64,000 bases of DNA from assembly GCA_018376445.1 (NCBI GenBank), contig JAHABL010000010.1, positions 3,193 to 67,192 of the forward strand. Direction: 5' to 3'. The notes beneath the pieces are model-generated. The model ran no database searches and was not told the DNA's origin. It worked only from the letters and a program-made list of their open reading frames with translations. A program made the translations under genes and the position numbers. Source of the DNA: Mycobacteriales bacterium. Lineage in GTDB: Bacteria; Actinomycetota; Actinomycetes; Mycobacteriales; Mycobacteriaceae. The number at the start of each line of letters is the position of its first letter. The first letter of the stretch is position 1. This document shows, piece by piece, positions 35,531 to 44,529 of this stretch.

Positions 35531-38158
35531 ATGACGACACCGCTGCGCCGCCGCATCGCCGGCCTCAGCCTCGCCTTCTGCACCCTCCTCGCCCCCACCG
35601 CCCTCGCCGGCGCCACCGCCCTCGCCGCCACCACCAGCTACCTCAACGCCCTCGACGTCACCCCCAACTACAGCGGCGACGCCACCACCAGCACCGACGG
35701 CACTCCCCCCGCCTACCCTATCTACCCCGCCGGCTACACCAGCGCAGACTCCGCCCTCCTCGCCGCCATGAGCAGCCGCACCAACGCCACCCTCCGCACC
35801 CTCACCCAAGACCTCAGCCCCGTCCCCGACGCCACCCCCGACGCCCTCCACATCTCCCTCACCAGCATCACCCCCAACATCATCGACGGGACCACCAACA
35901 ACCAGGTCACCATCAACGGCACCCTCACCAACGTCGGCAAACTCCCCATCAGCGACATCGAACTCCGCCTCCAACGCGGCGACTACGCCCCCTACGGAAA
36001 CGCCCTCCGCCACACCCTCGTCGAAGACCAAATCAACTACCCCACCGCCCTTCCCTTCCATAGCCTCAACGCCACCCTCCGGCCCGGCGCCACCACCACC
36101 TTCACCCTCAAAGCCCGCATCACCGGCGGCACCGGCGACACCCTCAACATCCACGCCCCCGGCGTCTACCCCCTCCTCATCAACGCCAACGGACGCGTCA
36201 GCAAATCCGACAGCGCCCGCCTCCACGACGCCCGCATCCTCCTCCCCGTCCTCTCCCTCCCTGGCACCACCAGCCAAGACCCCGCCCAAACCGCCCCCCG
36301 CCCCATCACCCTCCTCTGGCCCCTCGCCACCACCCCCCAAGAAGCCAGCTACTACAGCTTCAGCTCCGTCGCTGTCCTCCGCAACGAGAACCTCGGCATC
36401 TCCCTCGCCAAAAACGGCCGCCTCCGCGCCCTCCTCGACACCGGGGCCGCCCTCCTCGGGGACCGCACCCTCGGCAACTCCGTCTGCCTCGCCGTCGACC
36501 CCGACCTCCTCCGCACCGTCAACCGCATGACCCGCCCCTACCGGGTCCTCAACAACCCCACCAACCGGCACGACGGCGTCCACAAAGGCAAACACAGCGG
36601 CGACGCCCAAACCTGGCTCGACCACCTTCGCGGACTTGCCGCCAACAGCTGCGTCATCGCCCTCCCCTGGGCCGGCGCCAGCCTCTCCGCCACCGCCCAC
36701 AGCCGCGGCGACGCCCTCCCCCACCAACTTATGGTCGATAGCCGCGCCGTCACCTCCTACCTCCTCCGCACCCGCCTCTCCAGCCACGTCATCTGGCCCA
36801 ACGTCGGCATGGTCACCACCGCCGACCTTGCCGCCGCCGACCACCCCGAACTCCTCCTCGCCTCCAACGCCCTCACCAGCCCCAACCCCTACACCCGCGA
36901 CGCCCAACACGCCCGCACCCTCTACCAGCGCAACCCCAAAGCCCCCCTGCGGGACGTCGCCAACAGCGGCTACGGCCAATGGTTCCGCGCCGACGGCACC
37001 ACCTACACCGTCACCCCCTTCGACAGCACCCTCGCCACCGCCCTCGCCGCCACCGGCCAAAACCCCACCAATTCCCTCTTCGGCCCCAGCGACAGCCGCT
37101 ATCTCCTCACCGCCGACAGCGCCACCGCCCGCATGCAAGACGCCGTCGCCACCCTCCTCTGGAAAACCAGCGCCAACCTCCGCCGCGAAAACCTCGCCAC
37201 CAACAGCTACCCCGACGCCCCCCTCATCATCGCCCCACCACAGCACTGGTCCGTCACCGGCAGCGAACTCAAAACCTTCACCGACACCCTCCGCTACCTG
37301 GCCCGCCACAACCTCATCACCACCCAATCCCTCACCGACGCACTCGCCCAATCCAAGCAGACGCCCCGCCACGGCACCCTCAACACCGACCAGTTCACCA
37401 GCATGCCGCTACCGAACGTGCCCCTCGCCACCGTCGACCGCGCCGTCACCACCATCAACCGCTACCACAACGTCTTTGCCAACAAAGGCGACAACAGCTT
37501 CTATAAACGCGCCCGCTACAACATCTACCGCGCCACCACCACCCGTACCTGGGGCATCTCCCCCACCCTCGTCGGCAACGTCCCCACCAGCCACAACAAC
37601 CGCCCCAACCAGCACCAGGGCAGCCCCGGCATCGCCCTCACCACGCCCCCCATGCTTGGCTACCCCACCGCCTACGCCCGCAGCATGGCACTCGCCGGCC
37701 ATGCCATGCGCGGCTCCGTCACCCTCATCAAACCCGCTAGCATCTACACCCTCGCCTCCACCGACTCCGACCTGGTGCTCGTCGCCCGTAACGAACTCCC
37801 CGCAGACGTCACCGTCACAGTCCACACCCTGCAGCGCACCGGTGACGGCGACGGCGCCCCCACCGGCCCAGAACTGGCCCCCGCCCGCACCATCACCATC
37901 CCCGCCCAAGCCTCCCTCAACGTCAACATCCCGGTCCAGCTGCCCTCCGGTACATCCGTCCCCGTCCGCGTCTCCCTCCTGAGCGCCGACGGGCAAGAGC
38001 TCGGCACCACCGTCAACATGACGGTCCGCGTCAGCCGACTCACCCCCCTCCTCGGCTTCCTCCTGTTCGCCGCAATAGCCGTGCTGGCATTCCTTATCCT
38101 GAAGCGCGTGCTCCCCCTCATCCGGCGGAGCAACGGACAAGGACGCTCCCATGAGTAA
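35531..38158 (+). CDS. DUF6049 family membrane-anchored extracellular protein
   Basis: Orthologue by position of M. tuberculosis Rv3909, always next to murJ in this order. It has a signal peptide (LSLAFCTLLAPTALAGATA), a large extracytoplasmic part of about 800 residues and one C-terminal membrane helix (FLLFAAIAVLAFLILKRVL) with a short basic tail. At 875 residues it is close to family length. Ribosome site AGGAGGG precedes the ATG, and the end overlaps murJ by eight bases, so the two are co-translated. The role is unknown; the conserved pairing suggests it supports lipid II flipping or its regulation. Codons are strongly C-ending. Confidence 0.88.
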   Translation: MTTPLRRRIAGLSLAFCTLLAPTALAGATALAATTSYLNALDVTPNYSGDATTSTDGTPPAYPIYPAGYTSADSALLAAMSSRTNATLRTLTQDLSPVPDATPDALHISLTSITPNIIDGTTNNQVTINGTLTNVGKLPISDIELRLQRGDYAPYGNALRHTLVEDQINYPTALPFHSLNATLRPGATTTFTLKARITGGTGDTLNIHAPGVYPLLINANGRVSKSDSARLHDARILLPVLSLPGTTSQDPAQTAPRPITLLWPLATTPQEASYYSFSSVAVLRNENLGISLAKNGRLRALLDTGAALLGDRTLGNSVCLAVDPDLLRTVNRMTRPYRVLNNPTNRHDGVHKGKHSGDAQTWLDHLRGLAANSCVIALPWAGASLSATAHSRGDALPHQLMVDSRAVTSYLLRTRLSSHVIWPNVGMVTTADLAAADHPELLLASNALTSPNPYTRDAQHARTLYQRNPKAPLRDVANSGYGQWFRADGTTYTVTPFDSTLATALAATGQNPTNSLFGPSDSRYLLTADSATARMQDAVATLLWKTSANLRRENLATNSYPDAPLIIAPPQHWSVTGSELKTFTDTLRYLARHNLITTQSLTDALAQSKQTPRHGTLNTDQFTSMPLPNVPLATVDRAVTTINRYHNVFANKGDNSFYKRARYNIYRATTTRTWGISPTLVGNVPTSHNNRPNQHQGSPGIALTTPPMLGYPTAYARSMALAGHAMRGSVTLIKPASIYTLASTDSDLVLVARNELPADVTVTVHTLQRTGDGDGAPTGPELAPARTITIPAQASLNVNIPVQLPSGTSVPVRVSLLSADGQELGTTVNMTVRVSRLTPLLGFLLFAAIAVLAFLILKRVLPLIRRSNGQGRSHE

Positions 38159-40769
38159 AGAAACCGACCGCGCCATCCAACGCGCCCAGCAGCTCGAAGC
38201 CACCGGCACCGCCAGCGAAGACAGCGACAGCGACGTCCTGCGCTCCACCGGCACCATGGCTATCGCCACCCTCCTCAGCCGCATCACCGGCTTCATCAAA
38301 GCCACCCTGCTGGGTGCCAGCCTCGGCGCTGCCGTGTTCTCCTCCTTTAACTCCGCCAACCAGCTTCCCAACCTCGTCACCGAGATCGTCCTGGGCGCCG
38401 TGCTCACCAGCCTGGTGGTGCCCGTGCTGGTGCGCGCAGAAAAGGAGGACCCGGACCACGGCGCCTCCTTCATCCGCCGGCTCATCACCGTGTCCAGTGT
38501 GCTGCTCATTGTGGTGACGGTGGTGTGCGTGGCTGCCGCGCCGCTGCTCACCCGCCTCAGCCTGGACCCCGGCGGCAAAGTGAACGTCTACCAGGCCACC
38601 AACTTCGCCTACCTGGTGTTGCCGCAGATCTTCTTCTACGGCATATCCGCCCTGCTCATGGCCATCCTCAACACGAAGGGTGTGTTCAAGCCGGGGGCGT
38701 GGGCGCCCGTGTGGAATAACATTGTTGTCCTCTTTTTCGTCACCCTCTACTGGGTGATTCCCGGTGGTCTGGCCCCCAACGACAACGGCTCCTTCACCAA
38801 CATCCACATGCTCATTCTGGGCTTGGGCGCCACCCTGGGTGTGGTGGTGCAGGCGGTCGTGCTCATTCCGCCACTCCGCAAAATTGGTATTGACCTGCGC
38901 CCCGAGTGGGGTATCGATAGCCGCATTAAGCAGTTCGCGGGGATGGGCATCGCCATTGTGGTGTATGTGGCCATCAGCCAGGCCGGCTATTTCGTCACTA
39001 ACCGCATCGCCTCTATGGCCGATAATGCGGCACCGGGCGTGTATTCGCAGGCGTGGCTGCTGCTGCAGATGCCCTACGGCATTATTGGGGTGACGCTGCT
39101 TACGGCCATCATGCCGCGGCTGTCCCGCAACGCCGCCGACAACAACACGAAGGGTGTGGTGCGGGACCTCACCGTCGCCACCAAACTCACCATGATCGGC
39201 ATCCTGCCCGTTGTGGTGTTCATGCTGGTGTTCGGCCCGGAGATCGGGGTGGCACTGTACGCCTACGGGCGATTCTCGGTGTCAGCAGCGACCGCCATTG
39301 GGTTGACGGTGGCACTGTCCGCGTTCACGCTGATCCCCTACAGCATTGTGCTGCTCCATCTACGCGTCTTCTACGCCCGCGAGCAGGCCTGGACGCCCAC
39401 CTTCATCATCATCGCCATCACCACCACGAAGATTATTTTGTCGAGCTTGGCGATCACCATGGCACCCAATACGGAGTCGGTGGTGATTCTGCTGGGTGTG
39501 GCCAACGGCTGTGCTTTCATTGCCGGCGCTGGCATCGGTGCCTACCTGCTGAAACGCAGTATTGGGACGCTGAATTCGCGGGAGGTGCTGCACACCTGCG
39601 TGTGGGTGCTGGGGGCGTCGCTGGTGGCCGTTGCGGTGGCGTTTGGGGTGGACCACATTCCGTTTATCCGCAACCTGTCCGACCAGTTGGGCTCCGGCGG
39701 CATGATCATTCGGGTGATTATTGCCGGGCTGCTACTGGTGGGCATTACTGTGCTTATTCTGTCGCTCAGCCCCCTGCCGGAGGTGGGGACGCTGGAGCGG
39801 CTGTTGGCACGCCTGCCCGGGCCGGGTGGCCGCTACTTTGGGCGGCGGGCCTCTTCCCGCTCCAGCACCACTGGGGCTGCCTCGGGGGTAGCTATTGATG
39901 AGCATGTTCCCGACCAGCTCAACGAGGCCCTGGAGTTGACCGCGGGCGGCACCAGCCCCTTGACTACCCGGATTTCCCTTCCGAAGTTGGCCCCGGTGGC
40001 TGGCTACCTGCTGCCCGGCGCTTACGTGTGCGACGGCCGCTACCGGCTGGTGTCCTACAAGGGTAAGAATGCTGAAGGGGAGGTGACGTGGCTGGCGACG
40101 GATAGCCAGCAGCCTGGCAAGCGGGTGATTTTGGTGACGGCGGCCGACAAGGTTATTCGCGTTCCGCAGCCGGTGGAGACGGCGCTGGTTGCTACGGCGG
40201 AGGTGCCGGTCGCGGAGCAGGCAGAGGCGCAGGCGCGGGCCGAGGCGCACGCTCGGGCTGATGCGCGGGCGCAGGAGCGAGCTGAAGTGCAGGCCGACGC
40301 AGAGGCGCCCGCACAGACCGACAGTCAGGCGCAGGATGAAGCGCAGACGCCGACCGGAACTGAGGCGCGGGCCGAGGAAGCGCCGCAAGCCGAGGAAGAT
40401 ACCCTCACCAGCAGCAGTGGTGACGGTGCCAACTCTCTCAACATGGCCATGAACGAGGACGGCGCGACCGCCGACAGCACTCCCCTGGAAACCATCAACG
40501 TGGTGGAGGAAACTACCCCCCACAATGTCCACCACACCTCGCCGCTACGCTTCTTTGTGGCCTCACTGGTGAGCATCGCCCTAGCCACCGGCATCGGCGC
40601 TGGCCTTTTCGCCGCCCTACACAACCCTCTAGCCGGCGTCGAGGACCTCCACCGCACCACCACCCAAACACAATCGCATCCCCAGCCGCAAACCCAAACA
40701 GAGTCTCAACCGCAGTCTCAACCGGAGACCCAGCAGCTCCCCCAGGACACCTCCCACAAGCCTTCCTAG
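38151..40769 (+). CDS. murJ: Lipid II flippase MurJ with shortened C-terminal tail
   Basis: MATE/MOP-superfamily flippase moving lipid II across the membrane for peptidoglycan synthesis. The flippase core with about 14 helices runs from residue 35 to 560 and starts with the typical GTMAIATLLSRITGFIKATL. In M. tuberculosis the core is followed by an intracellular pseudokinase that binds FhaA, one helix and an extracellular sugar-binding domain. Here, after a short linker, only a kinase-like start is visible (YVCDGRYRLVSYKGKNAEGE, near 625-645). It then gives way to an Ala/Glu/Gln-rich stretch, one helix (FFVASLVSIALATGIGAGLF) and a Gln/Pro/Ser tail. The tail domains therefore look mostly lost. 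Length is 872 against about 1180 residues. Confidence 0.93.
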   Translation: MSKETDRAIQRAQQLEATGTASEDSDSDVLRSTGTMAIATLLSRITGFIKATLLGASLGAAVFSSFNSANQLPNLVTEIVLGAVLTSLVVPVLVRAEKEDPDHGASFIRRLITVSSVLLIVVTVVCVAAAPLLTRLSLDPGGKVNVYQATNFAYLVLPQIFFYGISALLMAILNTKGVFKPGAWAPVWNNIVVLFFVTLYWVIPGGLAPNDNGSFTNIHMLILGLGATLGVVVQAVVLIPPLRKIGIDLRPEWGIDSRIKQFAGMGIAIVVYVAISQAGYFVTNRIASMADNAAPGVYSQAWLLLQMPYGIIGVTLLTAIMPRLSRNAADNNTKGVVRDLTVATKLTMIGILPVVVFMLVFGPEIGVALYAYGRFSVSAATAIGLTVALSAFTLIPYSIVLLHLRVFYAREQAWTPTFIIIAITTTKIILSSLAITMAPNTESVVILLGVANGCAFIAGAGIGAYLLKRSIGTLNSREVLHTCVWVLGASLVAVAVAFGVDHIPFIRNLSDQLGSGGMIIRVIIAGLLLVGITVLILSLSPLPEVGTLERLLARLPGPGGRYFGRRASSRSSTTGAASGVAIDEHVPDQLNEALELTAGGTSPLTTRISLPKLAPVAGYLLPGAYVCDGRYRLVSYKGKNAEGEVTWLATDSQQPGKRVILVTAADKVIRVPQPVETALVATAEVPVAEQAEAQARAEAHARADARAQERAEVQADAEAPAQTDSQAQDEAQTPTGTEARAEEAPQAEEDTLTSSSGDGANSLNMAMNEDGATADSTPLETINVVEETTPHNVHHTSPLRFFVASLVSIALATGIGAGLFAALHNPLAGVEDLHRTTTQTQSHPQPQTQTESQPQSQPETQQLPQDTSHKPS

Positions 40770-41111
40770 CGAGCACTCCCGTCCCGTCTTTTCCGGGCCT
40801 TTCACCGGCCATCTCCTAGCCCAGCCTTTTACCCATTTGAGCCAGGCCGTCCACACTCTCCTAGCCCAGCCCAGTACCCTCGCTCATCCACTTTTTCAGC
40901 CCTAAAATTCTTTTTTCGGTCCTCTTTTTCATGCACAAATATGTACTCTTACCTGCGGTAACATCTCCGCATTTCGCCTCCTGGGGGCCCATCACCGCAA
41001 ATCTAGCTCCCCCACGGATGTACGCGTGTTCCTAAAGTAGTACGCAACAAGGGTGCTCCACCACTCGACACGGCCTCTCCACCGTGCGGCGTCATGCTTT
41101 CAGGACCTACC
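40770..41111. other. Intergenic region upstream of sigM
   Basis: About 340 bases between murJ and the chosen sigM start. It has no credible gene and is pyrimidine-rich at first. I did not find a GGAAT-N18-GTT promoter here. Confidence 0.6.
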
Positions 41112-41666
41112 ATGCTTAGCTCTGTCGAAGAGCGTTTCCTGCCTAACGACATGTTCGCGACCCACCGCGACCTGTTCGACACTTTCGACGCCAACACTGG
41201 CCTCTACCGCACCATCGCCTACAGCATCTGCCGCAACCACGACGACGCTGAAGATGCGTTGCAAGACGCCTGCGTGAACCTGCTTTCCCGCAAACTCCCC
41301 CGACGCGGCTCCAACCTGGTTCAGTGGGTTGCCCGTGTTGTTACCAACGCCGCTATCGACCACCAACGCCGCCTCCACCGCCACCCCACCTCCGAACTCT
41401 GCGAAGGCTTCGATCAGCCCCTCTGCGATTGCACGGACTGGCCCCTCGTGGACGGCTACAACTACAGCGTGGAGCAGATGCTCAAAGAACTCCCCACCGA
41501 TCAGCGCGAAGCCATCTTCCTCGTGGACGTTATCGGCTTCACCCTGCAGGAAACCGCCGAGCTGGTAGGCGCGCCCCTCGGCACTGTCAAGAGCCGCCGT
41601 AACCGCGCCCGCGCTCGCCTTGTTCGGTCTGCCGCCCAGGACGCTCTCCTCCTCCAGAGTGCCTAG
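41112..41666 (+). CDS. sigM: ECF sigma factor SigM
   Basis: Sigma-70 family extracytoplasmic-function factor of 184 residues. Region 2 includes YRTIAYSICRNHDDAEDALQD, and region 4 includes LPTDQREAIFLVDVIGFTLQ and the helix-turn-helix GAPLGTVKSRRNRAR. The ATG at 41112 is chosen over 41094 because AGGA lies just upstream. Gene order (murJ-sigM-trxB-trxA) matches the M. tuberculosis sigM locus, where the anti-sigma factor gene rsmA follows sigM. Here only 109 bases separate the sigM stop and trxB start, so rsmA is absent and another control must exist or the factor is regulated by expression. Confidence 0.92.
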   Translation: MLSSVEERFLPNDMFATHRDLFDTFDANTGLYRTIAYSICRNHDDAEDALQDACVNLLSRKLPRRGSNLVQWVARVVTNAAIDHQRRLHRHPTSELCEGFDQPLCDCTDWPLVDGYNYSVEQMLKELPTDQREAIFLVDVIGFTLQETAELVGAPLGTVKSRRNRARARLVRSAAQDALLLQSA

Positions 41667-41705
41667 TTGCCGGCTGCCCCTGGAAGGTTTTCCTATACCC
41701 CGTAG

Positions 41706-41731
41706 GGAATAAATGCTCGGGGGTACCCGTT
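41706..41731 (+). promoter_or_regulatory. Thiol-stress ECF-type promoter GGAAT-N18-GTT before trxB
   Basis: GGAAT at 41706-41710 and GTT at 41729-41731, with an 18-base spacer. This matches the consensus used by SigR/SigH-class factors of actinobacteria, whose classic target is trxBA. The SigM encoded just upstream or a SigH elsewhere could use it. Confidence 0.75.
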
Positions 41732-41775
41732 TCACTAAAATGAGAACAACACATCGATCTCACAGAAGGACAATC

Positions 41776-42720
41776 GTGGCTGAGAAAACTCCCGACACTG
41801 TCGCTGACGTTATCATTGTTGGCTCCGGTCCGGCCGGCTACACTGCCGCCATCTATGCCGCCCGCGCAGAATTAGAACCCATTGTGTTTGAAGGTTTCGC
41901 CGCTGGTGGCCTCCTCATGAACACCACGGTCATCGAAAACTTCCCCGGCTTCCACGAAGGTATCGAAGGCCCCAAGCTTATGGAGGAAATGCGCGGCCAA
42001 GCCGAACGCTTCGGCGCTGAACTCCGCACGGAAGAAGTCGATAAGATCGACCTCACCGGAGAGATCAAAACCGTTGAATCCCTTGGGGTTACCTATGGAG
42101 CCAAGACCATCATCCTGGCCATGGGCTCCGCTCCCCGCTACCTCAACGTTCCCGGCGAAGAAGAATTCAAAGCCCGCGGTGTCAGCGCCTGCGCCACCTG
42201 CGACGGCTTCTTCTTCAAAGACAAGGACATCGCTGTCGTCGGCGGTGGCGACTCCGCCATGGAAGAAGCCACCTACCTCACTCGCTTCGCCAAGTCCGTC
42301 ACCCTCATCCACCGCCGCGATGAGTTCCGCGCCAGCCCCATCATGTCCGAACGCGCCGAAGCCGACCCCAAGATCCGCTTCCTCATGAACTCCGTCATCG
42401 ACGAGGTACAGGGCGAGAACACCCTCAACAACCTCCGCATCAAGAACACCGTCACCGGTGAACTCAGCGACCTCCCCGTCGAAGGCCTATTCGTCGCCAT
42501 CGGCCACGACCCACAGTCCCAGCTGGTCCGCGACCAGGTTGAGGTTGACGCCAAGGGCTACGTAAAGGTGGACGGCCGCAGCTCCCGCACTAACATTGAC
42601 GGCGTTTTTGCCTGCGGCGACCTTGTCGACGACCACTACCAGCAGGCCGTTACCGCCGCCGGCTCCGGCTGTGTCGCCGCCCTAGATGCTCAAGCCTGGC
42701 TGATGAACCACCCCTCCTAA
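41776..42720 (+). CDS. trxB: Thioredoxin reductase
   Basis: NADPH-dependent flavoprotein that reduces thioredoxin. FAD-binding VGSGPAGYTAAIYAARAEL is at the N-terminus, the redox-active pair is in SACATCDGFFF, and the NADPH-binding GGGDSAMEEATYL and the C-terminal FACGDLVDDHYQQAVTAAGSG are present. The start is GTG at 41776, because AGAAGGA lies six bases upstream and the protein then begins at the conserved region; 314 residues is the family norm. It is followed by trxA 115 bases downstream and preceded by a GGAAT-N18-GTT promoter. Confidence 0.96.
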   Translation: MAEKTPDTVADVIIVGSGPAGYTAAIYAARAELEPIVFEGFAAGGLLMNTTVIENFPGFHEGIEGPKLMEEMRGQAERFGAELRTEEVDKIDLTGEIKTVESLGVTYGAKTIILAMGSAPRYLNVPGEEEFKARGVSACATCDGFFFKDKDIAVVGGGDSAMEEATYLTRFAKSVTLIHRRDEFRASPIMSERAEADPKIRFLMNSVIDEVQGENTLNNLRIKNTVTGELSDLPVEGLFVAIGHDPQSQLVRDQVEVDAKGYVKVDGRSSRTNIDGVFACGDLVDDHYQQAVTAAGSGCVAALDAQAWLMNHPS

Positions 42721-42835
42721 CTGGCACACCGCCGGCGAGGCACAGCACGCCCCTCGCACGCTTCCCTCGCCCATCGCATTGCCACGACATTTATCTCTAT
42801 TCCACATCGTTCGATTGCACTAAAGGAGATCTCCG

Positions 42836-43159
42836 ATGTCCGACACCATCACCGTCACCTCCAACAACTTCCGTTCCGTCGTCGCTGAAGCCGAACTTCC
42901 TGTCCTGGTGGACTTCTGGGCAACCTGGTGCGGCCCCTGCCAGGCCGTCGGCCCCGTCATCGACGAGATTGCCACCGAAAACAAGGACAAGCTGGTAGTG
43001 GGCAAGGTCAACGTCGACGAGCAGCAGGCCCTCGCCCAAATGTTCGGCGTCATGTCCATCCCCACCATGCTCCTCTTCAAGGACGGCAAGGTCGCCAAGA
43101 CCCTCACCGGTGCCCGGCCCAAAGCCGCCATCATGGCCGCCATTAAGGACGAACTGTAA
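42836..43159 (+). CDS. trxA: Thioredoxin
   Basis: Cytoplasmic dithiol reductant of 107 residues with the active site WATWCGPCQ (near 28-36) and the cis-Pro loop in VMSIPTMLLF. The ribosome site AAAGGAG is nine bases before the ATG. It is reduced by the adjacent TrxB and ends at a strong terminator 55 bases downstream. Confidence 0.97.
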   Translation: MSDTITVTSNNFRSVVAEAELPVLVDFWATWCGPCQAVGPVIDEIATENKDKLVVGKVNVDEQQALAQMFGVMSIPTMLLFKDGKVAKTLTGARPKAAIMAAIKDEL

Positions 43160-43214
43160 ACATCGGCCCATCTGTTCCACCCCTTGCGGGTTGGTGACGA
43201 GTCCATGACGGGCT

Positions 43215-43254
43215 AACCAAGCGGCACGGGTTGTGCGACCCGTGCCGCTTGGTT
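43215..43254 (+). terminator. Strong hairpin terminator after trxA
   Basis: AACCAAGCGGCACGGGT and its exact reverse complement form a perfect 17-bp stem with a six-base loop, followed by GTGTGC rather than a pure U-run. The first ten bases of the right arm are followed by TTGGTT, giving partial U content. Confidence 0.85.
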
Positions 43255-43326
43255 GTGTGCTATTTGGCCTAACCTTTTAAGATTGAACTAAGCCATTCTT
43301 GTGTCTGGTGCGCTAGGAGACTCATC

Positions 43327-44454
43327 ATGACAGAACCCCGCACGAACCCCTCCACCCCCGGAGACGTGCGTCAGCAGCTCATTGAGCTGGGTTTTGTTGT
43401 GAATGCCGAGGACGACCTCACCACTGCCATCTGCGCCTTTCAGCAGCAGCGGGGGCTCGTTGTCGACGGCCACGTGGGCCCCATGACCCGCCGCGCCCTC
43501 TCCGAAGCTAGCCACAAACTGGGCTGTCGCGTCCTCAATTTCATGCCCACCAACCTTATGTTCGGTGACGACGTTGCTACCCTCCAGGACTCCCTCCAAG
43601 AGCTGGGTTTCTACACCAGCCGGATCGACGGCGTTTTTGGCCCCAACACTCACGTTGCCCTGCTGAACTACCAGCGGGAGTTTGGCCTCTCTGCTGACGG
43701 TATCTGCGGCCCCGCCACCCTCCAGTCGCTTAGCCGGCTGGGTCGGCGCGTTACCGGCGGTTCCCCCTCCAACATTGTGGAACAGGAGATTGTTCGCTCG
43801 TCCGGTCCGAGTTTGTCCGGCAAACGCATTATCTTGAACCCGCATGTGTATAACGGCACTGGCCAGTATGGGGAGTTGCTGCCGGAGGATATTGCGGACC
43901 TGCACGACGAAGTGGTGTGGGATATAGCGAACCGTATTGAGGGCCGCATGATGGCGTTGGGTGTGGAAACGTTTATCACTCACCCGCGCGGTGGAGATAT
44001 TTCCCCGGATAGTGCCGCCCAGATGGCGAACCAGGTTGATGGCGACTTGATGATCACCATGGAGTGCGACGTCTACCCTAACGACTTGGCCAACGGTGTG
44101 GCCACATTCTTCTTCCGCAATAGCCACGGCAAAGTGAGCGCGGTCGGTAAGCTACTTGCCCAGTTTGTGCAGCGTGAGGTGGTGGCCCGTACCGGGCTGA
44201 CGGATTGTCGTTCGCATGGTCGCACGTGGGATGTGCTGCGGTTGACCCGTATGCCGTCGATTTGTGCCTCGCTGGGCTACATTACGAATAAGCATGACCG
44301 TGAACTACTGTTGTCTGCGGAGGGTCGTGACGCGATAGCCGAGGGCATTGTGGTGGCTGTGAAGCGGCTTTATCTGATGAATGACGACACGCTGTCTACT
44401 GGGTCTTTCACTTTCGCTGAGCTTCTTGAAGTGGAGCGCAAGAGCCTCCGCTAG
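43327..44454 (+). CDS. cwlM: CwlM-like N-acetylmuramoyl-L-alanine amidase family protein
   Basis: Two peptidoglycan-binding-1 repeats (about 10-65 with VVDGHVGPMTRRAL, and 80-145 with RIDGVFGPNTHVALLNYQ) followed by an amidase_3 domain (about 155-360). There is no signal peptide, matching mycobacterial CwlM. That protein stays in the cytoplasm and, when phosphorylated by PknB, activates MurA rather than cutting the wall. At 375 residues it is near the family length. The conserved place after trxA and convergent with the GNAT gene supports orthology. The regulatory role here is inferred from the family. Confidence 0.9.
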   Translation: MTEPRTNPSTPGDVRQQLIELGFVVNAEDDLTTAICAFQQQRGLVVDGHVGPMTRRALSEASHKLGCRVLNFMPTNLMFGDDVATLQDSLQELGFYTSRIDGVFGPNTHVALLNYQREFGLSADGICGPATLQSLSRLGRRVTGGSPSNIVEQEIVRSSGPSLSGKRIILNPHVYNGTGQYGELLPEDIADLHDEVVWDIANRIEGRMMALGVETFITHPRGGDISPDSAAQMANQVDGDLMITMECDVYPNDLANGVATFFFRNSHGKVSAVGKLLAQFVQREVVARTGLTDCRSHGRTWDVLRLTRMPSICASLGYITNKHDRELLLSAEGRDAIAEGIVVAVKRLYLMNDDTLSTGSFTFAELLEVERKSLR

Positions 44455-44529
44455 CCGGGGTTCCGCTAGCCGGCACGTTCGCTGCGTAACACCCACGCTA
44501 ATCGGCGCCAGCACTGCGTGACGCCTTTG

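Noticed and set aside
35504..37372. Minus-strand frame of 622 codons opposite the DUF6049 gene
   Set aside because: Gly/Val/Glu-rich shadow of C-ending codons; the plus-strand gene has a signal peptide, membrane anchor and conserved neighbours.
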